Origin: Pirellulaceae bacterium
GTDB lineage: Bacteria > Planctomycetota > Planctomycetia > Pirellulales > Pirellulaceae
Direction of reading: 5' to 3'
Length of the DNA: 7,963 nt
NCBI GenBank assembly: GCA_020846515.1
Contig: JADLDX010000335.1
Location: 1 to 7,963 of the forward strand
Under the pieces are notes generated by a model. It saw nothing but the letters and a program-made list of their open reading frames with translations. It was not told the origin of the DNA and did not search any database. How positions within the stretch are numbered: the stretch's first letter is position 1; each line of letters opens with the position of its first letter. Made by a program: the position numbers and the translations under genes. Below are positions 1 to 7,734 of the stretch, piece after piece.

Positions 1-2157
1 ACTGATGTAGTTCCCATTCTGACAAAGCTGGGATGCAACGGCGGCGGCTGTCACGGCAAAGCCACTGGGCAGAATGGGTTCCGATTGTCGTTGTTTGGGT
101 TCGAGCCCGATTTTGATTACGAAGCGATTGTCAAGGAATCGCGAGGACGCAGACTTTCATTGGCTGCACCTGAACACAGTTTGCTGCTGACCAAGGGTGC
201 AGCCACTGTAGCGCATGGCGGCGGCAGGCGGCTGGACGAAAACAGCGACGACTATCGCATACTTTTGAAATGGATCAGCCAAGGCGTCCGTGCACCTCAA
301 GCGGACGATCCGCGTCTGGTCCGCATTGAACTGTCCCCGCCCGAGAAAATCCTGGAAACCAACGCTGCCTTGCAGTTGAAGGTTATGGCCTTTTTCTCCG
401 ACGGAAATTCACGCGACGTGACGCGACAGAGCGTCTATCAATCGAATGAGCCGGGGATTGCCAATGTCAATGAAGCTGGTTTGGTACAAACCCATACACA
501 ACACGGCCTGTTTTCGGTGATGGCCCGTTTCGGTGAACAGATTGCCACGCTACATGCTGCGGTACCGCTGGCGACCGAACCGAATAAAGTAGCGGCGATC
601 GACGCACAACTACGACAGATCCATGCGGCTATATCCTCAACTGGCGATGGTCAAAACCCGTCGACTATGTCACCAGTGGATCAACATCTCTTCGCCCAGT
701 GGCGCAAGCTGAGTATCGTTCCCAGCCCGCCGGCCGATGATGCGACCTTCATTCGACGCGCGAGCGTGGATATCTGCGGCACGTTGCCCACCGAACGCGA
801 GGTGGCTGAGTATCTGGCCGATAAGCGGGATAACAAACGCGAGTTGCTGATCGATCGCTTGCTCGACCGGCCAGAATATGCGAGTTACTTTGCGCTCAAG
901 TGGGCTGACATATTACAAAACCGCGGCGCGGGCTATTCGACCAGTAAGCAGCGCGCGGGTACAACCCTTTTTGCAGCCTGGATTCGCGACTCACTCGAAA
1001 CCAATAAGCCATACGATCAATTCGTCTCAGAGATTTTAACGGCCACCGGCAGTCAGAGTGAAAATCCGCCGGCGATCTGGTATCGCACGGTTCGAAAGTC
1101 TCCCGAGTATGTTGAGTCGGTATCGCAAGCGTTTTTGGGAGTCCGAGTGCAGTGCGCGCAGTGCCATCACCATCCAACGGAACGATGGAGCCAATCCGAC
1201 TACTATGGCCTGGCCGCCGTGTTCTCGCGCGTGGGTCGCAAAGGTGGCTTTGCGGATGCAGAAGTGCCCACAGACGAGATCATCTTCTTGAAAGAATCGG
1301 GCAGCGTGCTGCATCCACGCACTGGCGAATTGCTCAAACCACAACCGCTGGGTGGTCCGCAATTTAATGTCGGCATACATGATGATCCACGGGTTAGTCT
1401 CGCGCGGTGGATGACGAGTGCGGACAACCCGTTTTTTGCGCGCACGATGGCCAATCGCATGTGGGCCCATTTCATGGGGCGCGGCATCGTGCATCCGATC
1501 GATGATGCGCGAAGTACCAATCCGCCTAGCAATCCAGAACTGCTCGATGCATTGGCCGAAGAATTTGCGTCTAGTGGTTACGATGTTAAACAGCTGGTTC
1601 GCATGATTACGCTCAGTTATGCGTATCGACTGGACGCCGTTCCGCAGGCTGGTAACGCCGGTGATACGCAAACGTTCTCTCGATTTTATCCGCGACGCAT
1701 GCCGGCCGAAGTTATCTTGGATGGCTTCAGCCAGGTGCTGGATGTTCCCACTAACTTCCCAGGCCTACCGGTCGGGACTCGCGCACTTGAGTTGCCCGAT
1801 GAGAACGTGGCTGCCCACTTCCTGGATGTGTTTGGCCGACCAGCCCGAATGTCAGCCTGCGAATGTGAACGCGTCGACGCACCCGCGCTGACCCAGGCCC
1901 TGGAACTGGTGAACTCGAACGAGATACAACGCAAACTGACCGAGAAGTCGGGTTACGCAACCAGGTTGGCGGCCAGTGGTAAGTCCAATACCGAATTGGT
2001 GGATGAGATATTCCTGCGTGTGTTCGCGCGGCATCCGCGCGAGGTAGAGACAAAAGCAGCGACCGAGTTCTTGACCAGTCAATCTGACCGAGCCGAAGCG
2101 ATTCGCTCGCTCTTGTGGTCCTTGTTGGCAACCAATGAATTCTTGTTCAATCATTGA
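1..2157 (+). CDS. Exported cytochrome-like / Ig-like / DUF1549-DUF1553 (PSCyt2-PSD1) protein, 5' partial
   Basis: The frame is open from base 1 to the TGA at 2155-2157 (718 codons visible), so the true start lies left of the window; a TTG at 85 is internal. Numbering from the first codon, residues 12-18 form a CX4CH motif (C12, C17, H18), part of the conserved GCNGGGCHG segment of this planctomycete family. Residues about 105-190 resemble a bacterial Ig-like (Big_2) domain. DUF1549 follows at about 223-410 and contains CAQCH (C385, C388, H389), a CX2CH haem-c-like site. DUF1553 covers about 460-713 and includes the PSD1-type CECER motif near residue 620. An N-terminal export signal is expected but not visible. 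Family function is not established; these proteins are thought to be extracytoplasmic, and haem binding is inferred from motifs alone. The DUF1501 gene 39 bp downstream is probably co-transcribed. Confidence 0.93.
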   Translation, partial: TDVVPILTKLGCNGGGCHGKATGQNGFRLSLFGFEPDFDYEAIVKESRGRRLSLAAPEHSLLLTKGAATVAHGGGRRLDENSDDYRILLKWISQGVRAPQADDPRLVRIELSPPEKILETNAALQLKVMAFFSDGNSRDVTRQSVYQSNEPGIANVNEAGLVQTHTQHGLFSVMARFGEQIATLHAAVPLATEPNKVAAIDAQLRQIHAAISSTGDGQNPSTMSPVDQHLFAQWRKLSIVPSPPADDATFIRRASVDICGTLPTEREVAEYLADKRDNKRELLIDRLLDRPEYASYFALKWADILQNRGAGYSTSKQRAGTTLFAAWIRDSLETNKPYDQFVSEILTATGSQSENPPAIWYRTVRKSPEYVESVSQAFLGVRVQCAQCHHHPTERWSQSDYYGLAAVFSRVGRKGGFADAEVPTDEIIFLKESGSVLHPRTGELLKPQPLGGPQFNVGIHDDPRVSLARWMTSADNPFFARTMANRMWAHFMGRGIVHPIDDARSTNPPSNPELLDALAEEFASSGYDVKQLVRMITLSYAYRLDAVPQAGNAGDTQTFSRFYPRRMPAEVILDGFSQVLDVPTNFPGLPVGTRALELPDENVAAHFLDVFGRPARMSACECERVDAPALTQALELVNSNEIQRKLTEKSGYATRLAASGKSNTELVDEIFLRVFARHPREVETKAATEFLTSQSDRAEAIRSLLWSLLATNEFLFNH

Positions 2158-2184
2158 GAGAGATTGTCCGGGCCACGGCCAATT

Positions 2185-2190
2185 GGGAGA
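2185..2190 (+). promoter_or_regulatory. Ribosome binding site deciding the start of the first DUF1501 gene
   Basis: GGGAGA lies here, and its GGGAG core ends 7 nt before the ATG at 2197. This favours that ATG over the in-frame TTG at 2164, which would add 11 residues in front of the twin-arginine leader without a better placed Shine-Dalgarno sequence. Confidence 0.6.
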
Positions 2191-2196
2191 TACGTC

Positions 2197-3537
2197 ATGT
2201 TGAAGATGAATGGAAGTTTGTATCGCAATTGCTCGGGTACAACTCGGCGCAATTTCCTGCAAATAGGCGTACCATTTCTAGGCTTGGGGTTGGCAGATCT
2301 TCTGCGGATGGAAGCACGAGCGGCGGAGGTCAAAGCAGAGGCTGCCGCGACAACGAAGGGCAAATCGCTAATCGTTTTCTGGACCGATGGCGGTGTCAGC
2401 CAACAAGACACTTGGGACATGAAACCCAACGCACCGTCGGAATATCGCGGTATGTATCAACCGATCAGTAGCAATGTGCCGGGCATCCAGCTCAGTGAGA
2501 AGTTGCCCTACCAAGCCAAGGTAATGGATCGCCTGTCGATTGTTCGCTCCGTCCATCACGACAACGGCATCCATGCCCCCTCGTCGCACTGGATGCAAAC
2601 GGGTTACTTTGGACCCACGTTGGCGCGCAATGCTGCGCAGAAGCCGTCGTTTGGTTCGGTGATCTCGCGCTCACTCGGTTCGCGACGACCTCCATTACCA
2701 GCCTATGTCACCATCCCGAAATCCGAAGCGTTTGGTTATCAAGGCGCAGTCTACTTGGGTAAGGCCTACAATCCATTTGAAGTGGGCGCGGATCCCAACG
2801 CCGCGGACTTCAAGCTGCCCAATCTATCGTTGGCCACAGGGTTAACGGAACAAACCATTCAATCGCGGCGATCGTTGCTCAAGACATTTGATACGCTGCG
2901 TCGCGACATTGACGATTCTGGCGTCATGGAAGGGCTGGATACGTTCAAGAATCAAGCCCTGGAGATGGTATCAGGCGATCAAGTCCGCGCGGCGTTTGAT
3001 ATCAGTTCTGAAGATCCCAAGCTGCGCGATAGCTATGGTCGCCATCGCTATGGTCAAAGTGCCCTTCTAGCCAGGCGACTGGTCGAAGCTGGTGCGCGAT
3101 GTGTGAACATCAACACTGGCAATTGGGATCACCACAACGATATCGCCAAAGGGTTGGAGTTACATTTGCCACCCCTGGATCAAGCCATCGCTGCTCTGGT
3201 GGAAGATTTGACACACCGAGGCATGTTGGACGACGTGATCATCTATTGTGTCTGCGAATTCGGACGCACACCACGTATGAATGGCCATGCCGGCCGCGAT
3301 CACTGGGCCGATTGCTTCAGCGTACTGCTGGCCGGTGGCGGAATTCGCGGTGGTCAAGTAGTCGGAGCCAGTGAGAAGTGGGGGGGCAGCGTATTGGAGC
3401 GACCAGTTACGCCGCTGGATTTGCTCGCAACGATCTACCACACGCTGGGGATCCCGTTGGACACTCACTTCGAAGATGCCAGCGGTCGACCCACCAGCAT
3501 TGTCGGAAGCGGTCGGCCCATCGAAGAACTGGTCTAA
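2197..3537 (+). CDS. DUF1501 family exported protein (alkaline phosphatase/sulfatase clan), Tat signal
   Basis: This 446-residue protein, near the usual family length, starts at the ATG supported by GGGAG. A twin-arginine leader is visible: TTRRNFLQ with R17 and R18, a hydrophobic stretch at about 23-36, and a likely cleavage near ARAA at 40-43. DUF1501 signatures follow in order: a GGVSQQDTWD segment after the first strand (about 65-74), WDHH at 310-313, EFGRTP at 354-359, GRDHW at 366-370 and GGGIRGG at 380-386. The family is placed in the alkaline phosphatase clan, so these Asp/His/Glu clusters may bind metal; no substrate is known. The first motif has Q where many members have H (GGPSH). 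The C-terminus ends in ASGRPTSIVGSGRPI instead of the HGGRDYRLTDVYG ending of the DUF1501 protein at 3626-4996, so the two are different subtypes. It probably shares an operon with the gene upstream. Confidence 0.92.
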   Translation: MLKMNGSLYRNCSGTTRRNFLQIGVPFLGLGLADLLRMEARAAEVKAEAAATTKGKSLIVFWTDGGVSQQDTWDMKPNAPSEYRGMYQPISSNVPGIQLSEKLPYQAKVMDRLSIVRSVHHDNGIHAPSSHWMQTGYFGPTLARNAAQKPSFGSVISRSLGSRRPPLPAYVTIPKSEAFGYQGAVYLGKAYNPFEVGADPNAADFKLPNLSLATGLTEQTIQSRRSLLKTFDTLRRDIDDSGVMEGLDTFKNQALEMVSGDQVRAAFDISSEDPKLRDSYGRHRYGQSALLARRLVEAGARCVNINTGNWDHHNDIAKGLELHLPPLDQAIAALVEDLTHRGMLDDVIIYCVCEFGRTPRMNGHAGRDHWADCFSVLLAGGGIRGGQVVGASEKWGGSVLERPVTPLDLLATIYHTLGIPLDTHFEDASGRPTSIVGSGRPIEELV

Positions 3538-3597
3538 TGCAATGCTCTAGTATTTGGGCAGTAGCCGAATTCAACGGGGACGGGATTAAACAAGATA

Positions 3598-3622
3598 AGA
3601 CGAGTCGCGGAGCGATTCGTCT
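3598..3622 (-). terminator. Hairpin terminator of the leftward operon, possibly bidirectional
   Basis: Arms 3598-3608 and 3612-3622 form an 11-bp stem with one G-T wobble and a 3-nt loop. Read on the - strand, the stem is followed by TATCTTGTTT (7 T in 10), and it begins 4 bp after the TAA at 3626-3628. This fits an intrinsic terminator for the leftward genes. On the + strand the bases after the stem are not T-rich, so any role for the rightward operon would be weaker. Confidence 0.6.
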
Positions 3623-3625
3623 ACG

Positions 3626-4996
3626 TTACGTGAGGATTTGAGTGACAACGTTGCCGTAGACGTCGGTCAAGCGATAGTCGCGGCCACCGTGGCGATAGGT
3701 CAGCTTCTCATGATCCAAGCCGAGCAGGTGGAGCAGCGTGGCGTGCAGGTCGTGTACGTGGACCTTGCCTTCGATGGCTTCGTACCCATACTCATCGGTC
3801 GCACCATGCACCATGCCGCCTCGCACGCCACCTCCGGCCATCCACATCGAGAAGCCGCGATGATTGTGCCCGCGACCATCTTGGGTCGGGTCATCCGGTG
3901 TGCGGCCAAACTCGCCACCCCAAACCACTAATGTATCTTCTAACAAACCACGTTGCTGAAGGTCGGTTAGCAGACCGGCGATCGGGCGATCGATCTGCTG
4001 GCAGTTCTTGGTCATCAGCGAATTCAGAAACCCATGGTGATCCCAATCGGTATGCGTGATCTCGATGAACCGCACACCCGCTTCGGCCAATCGACGAGCC
4101 AGTAAACATTGCTGGCCGAATGTTTGGGTGGTCCCTCGGTCGGCTCCGTACAGAGCCAACGTCGCTGGCGTCTCGTCGCTGAAGTTCATGACTTTCGGGA
4201 AGGCAGTCTGCATGCGATAGGCCAGCTCGAACGAGTCAATCAAGCCCTCAATGCGCTGATCGCCCGTCTGGTCGATCAAACTCCGATTCATACGAGTCAG
4301 TAGATCCAACTGCTCGCGCTGGTCGCCTGGAGTCCAGCGTGCATTGCTGAGTTGATCTAGCTTAATCGAAGCGGACGGACGAGCCGCATCGCCGAGCGTC
4401 GTAGCCGCATAAGCCGCGGGTAAAAATGCATTCGAATAATAACGCAGACCGCCGAGCGTCGTCAGCGGATTGATCGAGATAAAGCCGGGCAAACTATCGT
4501 TCTCAGTTCCCAAACCATGCAACACCCACGCTCCCATGCTCGGTCGAATGAACTGGAAACTGCCGGTATGTAGTTGCTCGAGCGCCTGCGGATGATTTTC
4601 GTTGTCAGTATGCATGCCACGCAGCACACATAACTTGTCGACATGCTTGGCCGTCTCTGGAAACAGTTCAACCACTTCCGTCCCGGATTGGCCATGGCGC
4701 TGAAACTTCCAGCGCGAGCCCAATAGTTTGGCATTCGTATTCTTACCAGGCTTACCATGATCCGCCGTCAATTTGGGCTTGGGATCAAATGTCTCCATGT
4801 GGGATGGACCACCGCGCATGCACAAAAAGATCACACGTTTGGCGCGCGGCGCGAAGTGCGGTGACTTCGGTGACAGCGGGCCAGTCGCGGCACTCACGTT
4901 GCGCTGAGTCAGGGCTGACAAGGCGACTAACCCCAAGCCACCGGTCAGGCCTTGCAAGGCCACTCGTCGCGTTTGTATCAAGTTGTCACTCGACAT
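3626..4996 (-). CDS. DUF1501 family exported protein (alkaline phosphatase/sulfatase clan), Tat signal
   Basis: This is a 456-residue member of the canonical DUF1501 type. The N-terminus has a twin-arginine pair (R10, R11 in QTRRVALQG), a hydrophobic stretch at about 14-30, and a probable cleavage near VSA at 34-36. Family motifs are RGGPSHMETFDPKP (about 61-74), WDHH at 318-321, EFGRTP at 362-367, GRGHNHRGF at 374-382 and GGGVRGG at 388-394. The end has the typical HDLHATLLHLLGLDH and GGRDYRLTDVYG segments. The ATG at 4996-4994 is preceded by AGGGAG with a 5-nt spacer. This site overlaps the TAG of the upstream DUF1549/DUF1553 gene, only 9 bp away, so the two are almost certainly co-transcribed and probably translationally coupled. 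Biochemical function is not established; export by Tat suggests folding, perhaps with metal, in the cytoplasm. Confidence 0.93.
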   Translation of the reverse strand: MSSDNLIQTRRVALQGLTGGLGLVALSALTQRNVSAATGPLSPKSPHFAPRAKRVIFLCMRGGPSHMETFDPKPKLTADHGKPGKNTNAKLLGSRWKFQRHGQSGTEVVELFPETAKHVDKLCVLRGMHTDNENHPQALEQLHTGSFQFIRPSMGAWVLHGLGTENDSLPGFISINPLTTLGGLRYYSNAFLPAAYAATTLGDAARPSASIKLDQLSNARWTPGDQREQLDLLTRMNRSLIDQTGDQRIEGLIDSFELAYRMQTAFPKVMNFSDETPATLALYGADRGTTQTFGQQCLLARRLAEAGVRFIEITHTDWDHHGFLNSLMTKNCQQIDRPIAGLLTDLQQRGLLEDTLVVWGGEFGRTPDDPTQDGRGHNHRGFSMWMAGGGVRGGMVHGATDEYGYEAIEGKVHVHDLHATLLHLLGLDHEKLTYRHGGRDYRLTDVYGNVVTQILT

Positions 4997-5001
4997 GTTC
5001 G

Positions 5002-5008
5002 CTCCCTA
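5002..5008 (-). promoter_or_regulatory. Stop codon overlapping ribosome binding site (coupling site)
   Basis: On the - strand the stop TAG of the upstream gene (5008-5006) runs into GGAG, so TAGGGAG serves both as a stop and as a Shine-Dalgarno sequence. The ATG of the DUF1501 gene follows 5 nt after it. This arrangement suits a ribosome that terminates and re-initiates. Confidence 0.6.
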
Positions 5009-7648
5009 TCGCAAATATCGAAATTCGCCCGAGGCGAAAATGGCCTGACAAAAAATGGTCAATCGATCCAGCAGCGGATTGGAATCGCCAACTGTACCGG
5101 CCCCAACTGTACCGGCCCCACTTGTACCGGCCCCAGCAGGCTGCACGGGGCGACTCAAAAATTCTTGGGCCGCATTCAGTTCATCGATCGATGGCGTGCG
5201 GCACAAAGTTACTTGATATATCAAGTAAATTAACGACGATGGATCTTGGCTGACCGTCAAGAATCTTTCGGCGGTCTGACGAGAATGTTGCATGATCCAA
5301 TCGCTATTCATCAGATACAGCGATTGAGCGGGCACGATGCTCTGTTCACGCTGAGCAACCGGACGATCGGGAGCCGCGAAGTCAAAGGCCTGAAAAATCG
5401 TAGGCAACACCCCGCGAACCACAGGCAAATATACACTCCGTCGGGAACTATCCAACTCGCCTGGCAGGAATTGAGGCTTGAACGTCGTGTACTCGACATC
5501 TCGCCACGCGTGCAATTTATTCGGCAGTGAAGATTGCTGATGCCCTGGCCTGGCAAGATCTAAATTCTGACTCAGCGCCAGCACGGCATCACGGAAGGGT
5601 TCAACCTCCAAGCGTCGCGGTGACATGCGCCACAGCCTTTCGTTATCTGGATCTGCTGCCAGGCCAGCTTGACTGGCATCACTACTCATTCCATAGGTTC
5701 GGCTGAGCAATAGGTGACGCAGCAGGCGTTTGGTCGACCACCCTTCTTCCATGAATTGGACCGCCAGGTAATCCAGCAACTCGGGATGTGTGGGTAACGC
5801 ACCATTAACTCCAAAGTCGTCTGGTGTGGCGACAAGTCCGCGGCCAACCAAGTGCTGCCAGACTCGATTGACATATACGCGGGCCGTCAGTGGATTCTCG
5901 CGGCTAGTTATCCACTCGGCCAATTCCAAACGGCCACTGGTCGTGCTGGGAATCTTGGCGGCCTGGTTTGGCAAGACGCTGAGCGTACCGCGTGGAACCT
6001 GGTCACCCAAATTGGTCGTCTCGCCGCGCACATGCACAGCACAGTCGCTGACCTGCTCCTGTTCGCCAACTCCCATAGCTAAATCAGGCATGGGCGGTGG
6101 ATTGTCCATCGTTTGCTGCAGTTTCTCTTCGGCAGCCTTGACCGTCACATCCCATTGCTTGATCTCAGCCTCCATGCGCTGAATGTCCTCGGTCAACTTG
6201 GTGCGATCGCTGCCCGGTTTATCCAATTGCAACTTCGCATCAGCCACTCGACGTACGATGCGATAGCGATCCGATCTAGCTGTGTTTTGGATGAGCGTCA
6301 GTTCGTTCAAACGTTCAATATAAGCCAAGGCACCCGGGCCTAGTTGATCGGCTTGTTCGCCCAGAGTGTAGAGTGGCGAATGCGAATGATTCGTGGCCTT
6401 GATGCCTTTGGGGCCATAGCCGTAGAGTGTTCGCGTGCTTCGGAAGATGCCCGCCAGTGCGTAGTAATCTTTGGTCGGAATCGGATCAAATTTATGGTCA
6501 TGACAACGGGCACAGCCAATCGATAAACCCAATATCGATCGACCAACCAATTCAATCTGTTCGTCCACCACATCCATTCGGAAGATATCTGGTTTCTGTT
6601 CTTCAAAGGCTTTCGGCCCGAGAGCCAACATGCCCGTGGCAATGCGCTGGGAATCGCGTTGCTGTCGATCCGAGGCAGTCATCAAGTCACCGGCCAACTG
6701 TTGCTTTATAAACAGGTCGTAGGGCAAATCTTGATCGTAGGCATTCAAGACATAATCGCGATATCGATGAGCCTGGTACCAAAAGATATTGCGGTCGCGG
6801 CCATTGCTGTCGGCGTAACGTACCGCGTCCAGCCAGTGACGGCCCCAACGTTCGCCGAACCGCGGGCTGGCGAGCAAGCGATCGACCACTTTCGCGCGCG
6901 CTGCCTCTGACTTGTCGGCAAGAAAGGTCTGCTGCTCTTCAATGGTCGGTGGCAATCCAATCACATCGAAAGTAACTCTGCGCAGCCATAACTCGGGCAG
7001 CGCGTCGCTGTTAGGCACTAGACCACGTTCACCCAGTGATTGAGCGACGAATGCATCAACAGCTGTGCTCGGCCATTGGGCCAGCGCGGAATCGGTTGGA
7101 CTGGGGACCGCTGCAGATTGTGGCTGACGCAGCGACCAAAACTGGCGTCCTTCTTCCACACTCATCCCCAGTCGTGCAGTTTGGGGTGGACCCGACACCT
7201 CGTTTCGAGGATCAGCCGCTCCACGCGTGATCCAAGTACGAAAATCATCCAGGACATTGGCGGGCAGTTTCTTGTCTGGTGGCATTTGCGGAGCATCGTC
7301 ACCATGTTGCAAGGATTGCCACAGCAGACTGGCCAGGGCATCTCCCGGTACGATAGCCGGACCACTATCACCACCGCGTCGCACTCCATCGCGAGAATCC
7401 AACGTCAGCGAGCCCTTCAACTTGCCCTTGGTCGCCGCCTCCGTTGAATGGCATGCGTAGCAATGTTCAATCAGCACCGGCCGAATCTTGGACTCGAAAA
7501 AATCCAAGTCTGCTTGATTCTCATCTGCCATGGCCAGCCTGTGGGCCAGCCTGTGGGCCAGCCGGGGAACATTGGACCAACCGATCAAGATCGCTAGTAG
7601 GCATAGCGGCCAAGATAAAACGCCGTATCTCATGCTATTAGGTCGCAT
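5006..7648 (-). CDS. Exported planctomycete cytochrome C-like (PSCyt1) - DUF1549 - DUF1553 protein
   Basis: This 880-residue protein has the full PSCyt1-PSCyt2-PSD1 order. A hydrophobic leader covers about 8-24. The PSCyt1 cytochrome-like domain (about 48-150) has HCYACHS (C63, C66, H67) and a QMPPDKK segment at 121-127 that may supply a Met ligand. DUF1549 covers about 192-410 and has IGCARCHDHKFDPIP with C379, C382 and H383. A charged, probably coiled-coil linker lies at about 443-515. DUF1553 runs from the HVRGETTNLGDQVPRG segment (539-554) to the end. Its late motif is of the VPAQSLYLMNS type, not the CECER type. The start is not certain: neither ATG 7648 nor the in-frame ATG at 7633 has a good Shine-Dalgarno sequence, and both keep the leader. 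Two in-frame tandem repeats (7532-7563 and 5090-5134) alter the leader and the C-terminal region. It is first in a two-gene operon. Haem binding is inferred from motifs; the reaction is unknown. Confidence 0.93.
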   Translation of the reverse strand: MRPNSMRYGVLSWPLCLLAILIGWSNVPRLAHRLAHRLAMADENQADLDFFESKIRPVLIEHCYACHSTEAATKGKLKGSLTLDSRDGVRRGGDSGPAIVPGDALASLLWQSLQHGDDAPQMPPDKKLPANVLDDFRTWITRGAADPRNEVSGPPQTARLGMSVEEGRQFWSLRQPQSAAVPSPTDSALAQWPSTAVDAFVAQSLGERGLVPNSDALPELWLRRVTFDVIGLPPTIEEQQTFLADKSEAARAKVVDRLLASPRFGERWGRHWLDAVRYADSNGRDRNIFWYQAHRYRDYVLNAYDQDLPYDLFIKQQLAGDLMTASDRQQRDSQRIATGMLALGPKAFEEQKPDIFRMDVVDEQIELVGRSILGLSIGCARCHDHKFDPIPTKDYYALAGIFRSTRTLYGYGPKGIKATNHSHSPLYTLGEQADQLGPGALAYIERLNELTLIQNTARSDRYRIVRRVADAKLQLDKPGSDRTKLTEDIQRMEAEIKQWDVTVKAAEEKLQQTMDNPPPMPDLAMGVGEQEQVSDCAVHVRGETTNLGDQVPRGTLSVLPNQAAKIPSTTSGRLELAEWITSRENPLTARVYVNRVWQHLVGRGLVATPDDFGVNGALPTHPELLDYLAVQFMEEGWSTKRLLRHLLLSRTYGMSSDASQAGLAADPDNERLWRMSPRRLEVEPFRDAVLALSQNLDLARPGHQQSSLPNKLHAWRDVEYTTFKPQFLPGELDSSRRSVYLPVVRGVLPTIFQAFDFAAPDRPVAQREQSIVPAQSLYLMNSDWIMQHSRQTAERFLTVSQDPSSLIYLIYQVTLCRTPSIDELNAAQEFLSRPVQPAGAGTSGAGTVGAGTVGDSNPLLDRLTIFCQAIFASGEFRYLR
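5090..5134 (-). repeat. In-frame 15-bp tandem repeat (3 copies) in the DUF1553 protein
   Basis: The three units are 5090-5104, 5105-5119 and 5120-5134. The first two are identical and the third differs at two bases. On the - strand they encode GAGTS-GAGTV-GAGTV at residues 838-852, a flexible Gly/Ala/Thr stretch between two C-terminal helical segments. The length is a multiple of three, so copy-number change keeps the frame. Confidence 0.9.
7532..7563 (-). repeat. In-frame 12-bp tandem repeat (2.7 copies) in the signal-peptide region
   Basis: Units lie at 7532-7543 and 7544-7555 (identical) with a partial third copy at 7556-7563. They encode LAHR-LAHR-LA, residues 30-39, between the hydrophobic core of the leader and the likely cleavage motif AMA at 39-41. 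Removing the extra copies would leave a short, ordinary NVPRLAMA cleavage region. Confidence 0.9.
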
Positions 7649-7677
7649 CAGGCGAGTGACTCTCAGAGAGTGACGCA

Positions 7678-7707
7678 GGGAGGAACGGGTAGGTGGGAAC
7701 AGCGGGG
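7678..7707 (+). other. Possible G-quadruplex motif upstream of the leftward operon
   Basis: Four G-runs at 7678-7680, 7687-7689, 7695-7697 and 7704-7707 are separated by loops of 6, 5 and 6 nt, which meets the common G3N1-7 pattern. It is on the template strand for the gene starting at 7648, 30-59 bp upstream of its ATG. Folding and any regulatory role are inference; no convincing -10/-35 promoter was recognised in this region. Confidence 0.4.
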
Positions 7708-7734
7708 CTTGAGGAGGCGTCGATCTTGATGTGG

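Noticed and set aside
85..87. TTG as the start codon of the first gene
   Set aside because: The same frame is open to base 1 and the upstream residues contain the conserved GCNGGGCHG and GFRLSLFG segment, so the gene begins outside the window.
1036..1671. A 211-codon open frame on the - strand inside the first gene
   Set aside because: It lies fully opposite the well supported DUF1549/DUF1553 frame, its product is Arg/His/Trp-rich without family motifs, and several other shadow frames overlap the same stretch.
4390..4462. A 13-bp sequence repeated exactly 60 bp apart (4390-4402 and 4450-4462)
   Set aside because: Both copies encode the same tripeptide TLG context in one gene, with unrelated flanks. 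Best explained by codon use and chance.
4789..5253. A + strand frame with QLYRP repeats
   Set aside because: The repeated peptide is only the other-strand reading of the 15-bp repeat that encodes GAGTV in the real gene.
5790..6182. A 130-codon + strand open frame opposite the large leftward gene
   Set aside because: No recognisable motif, and the opposite frame encodes conserved DUF1553 and linker sequence with clear family features. It is a shadow frame.
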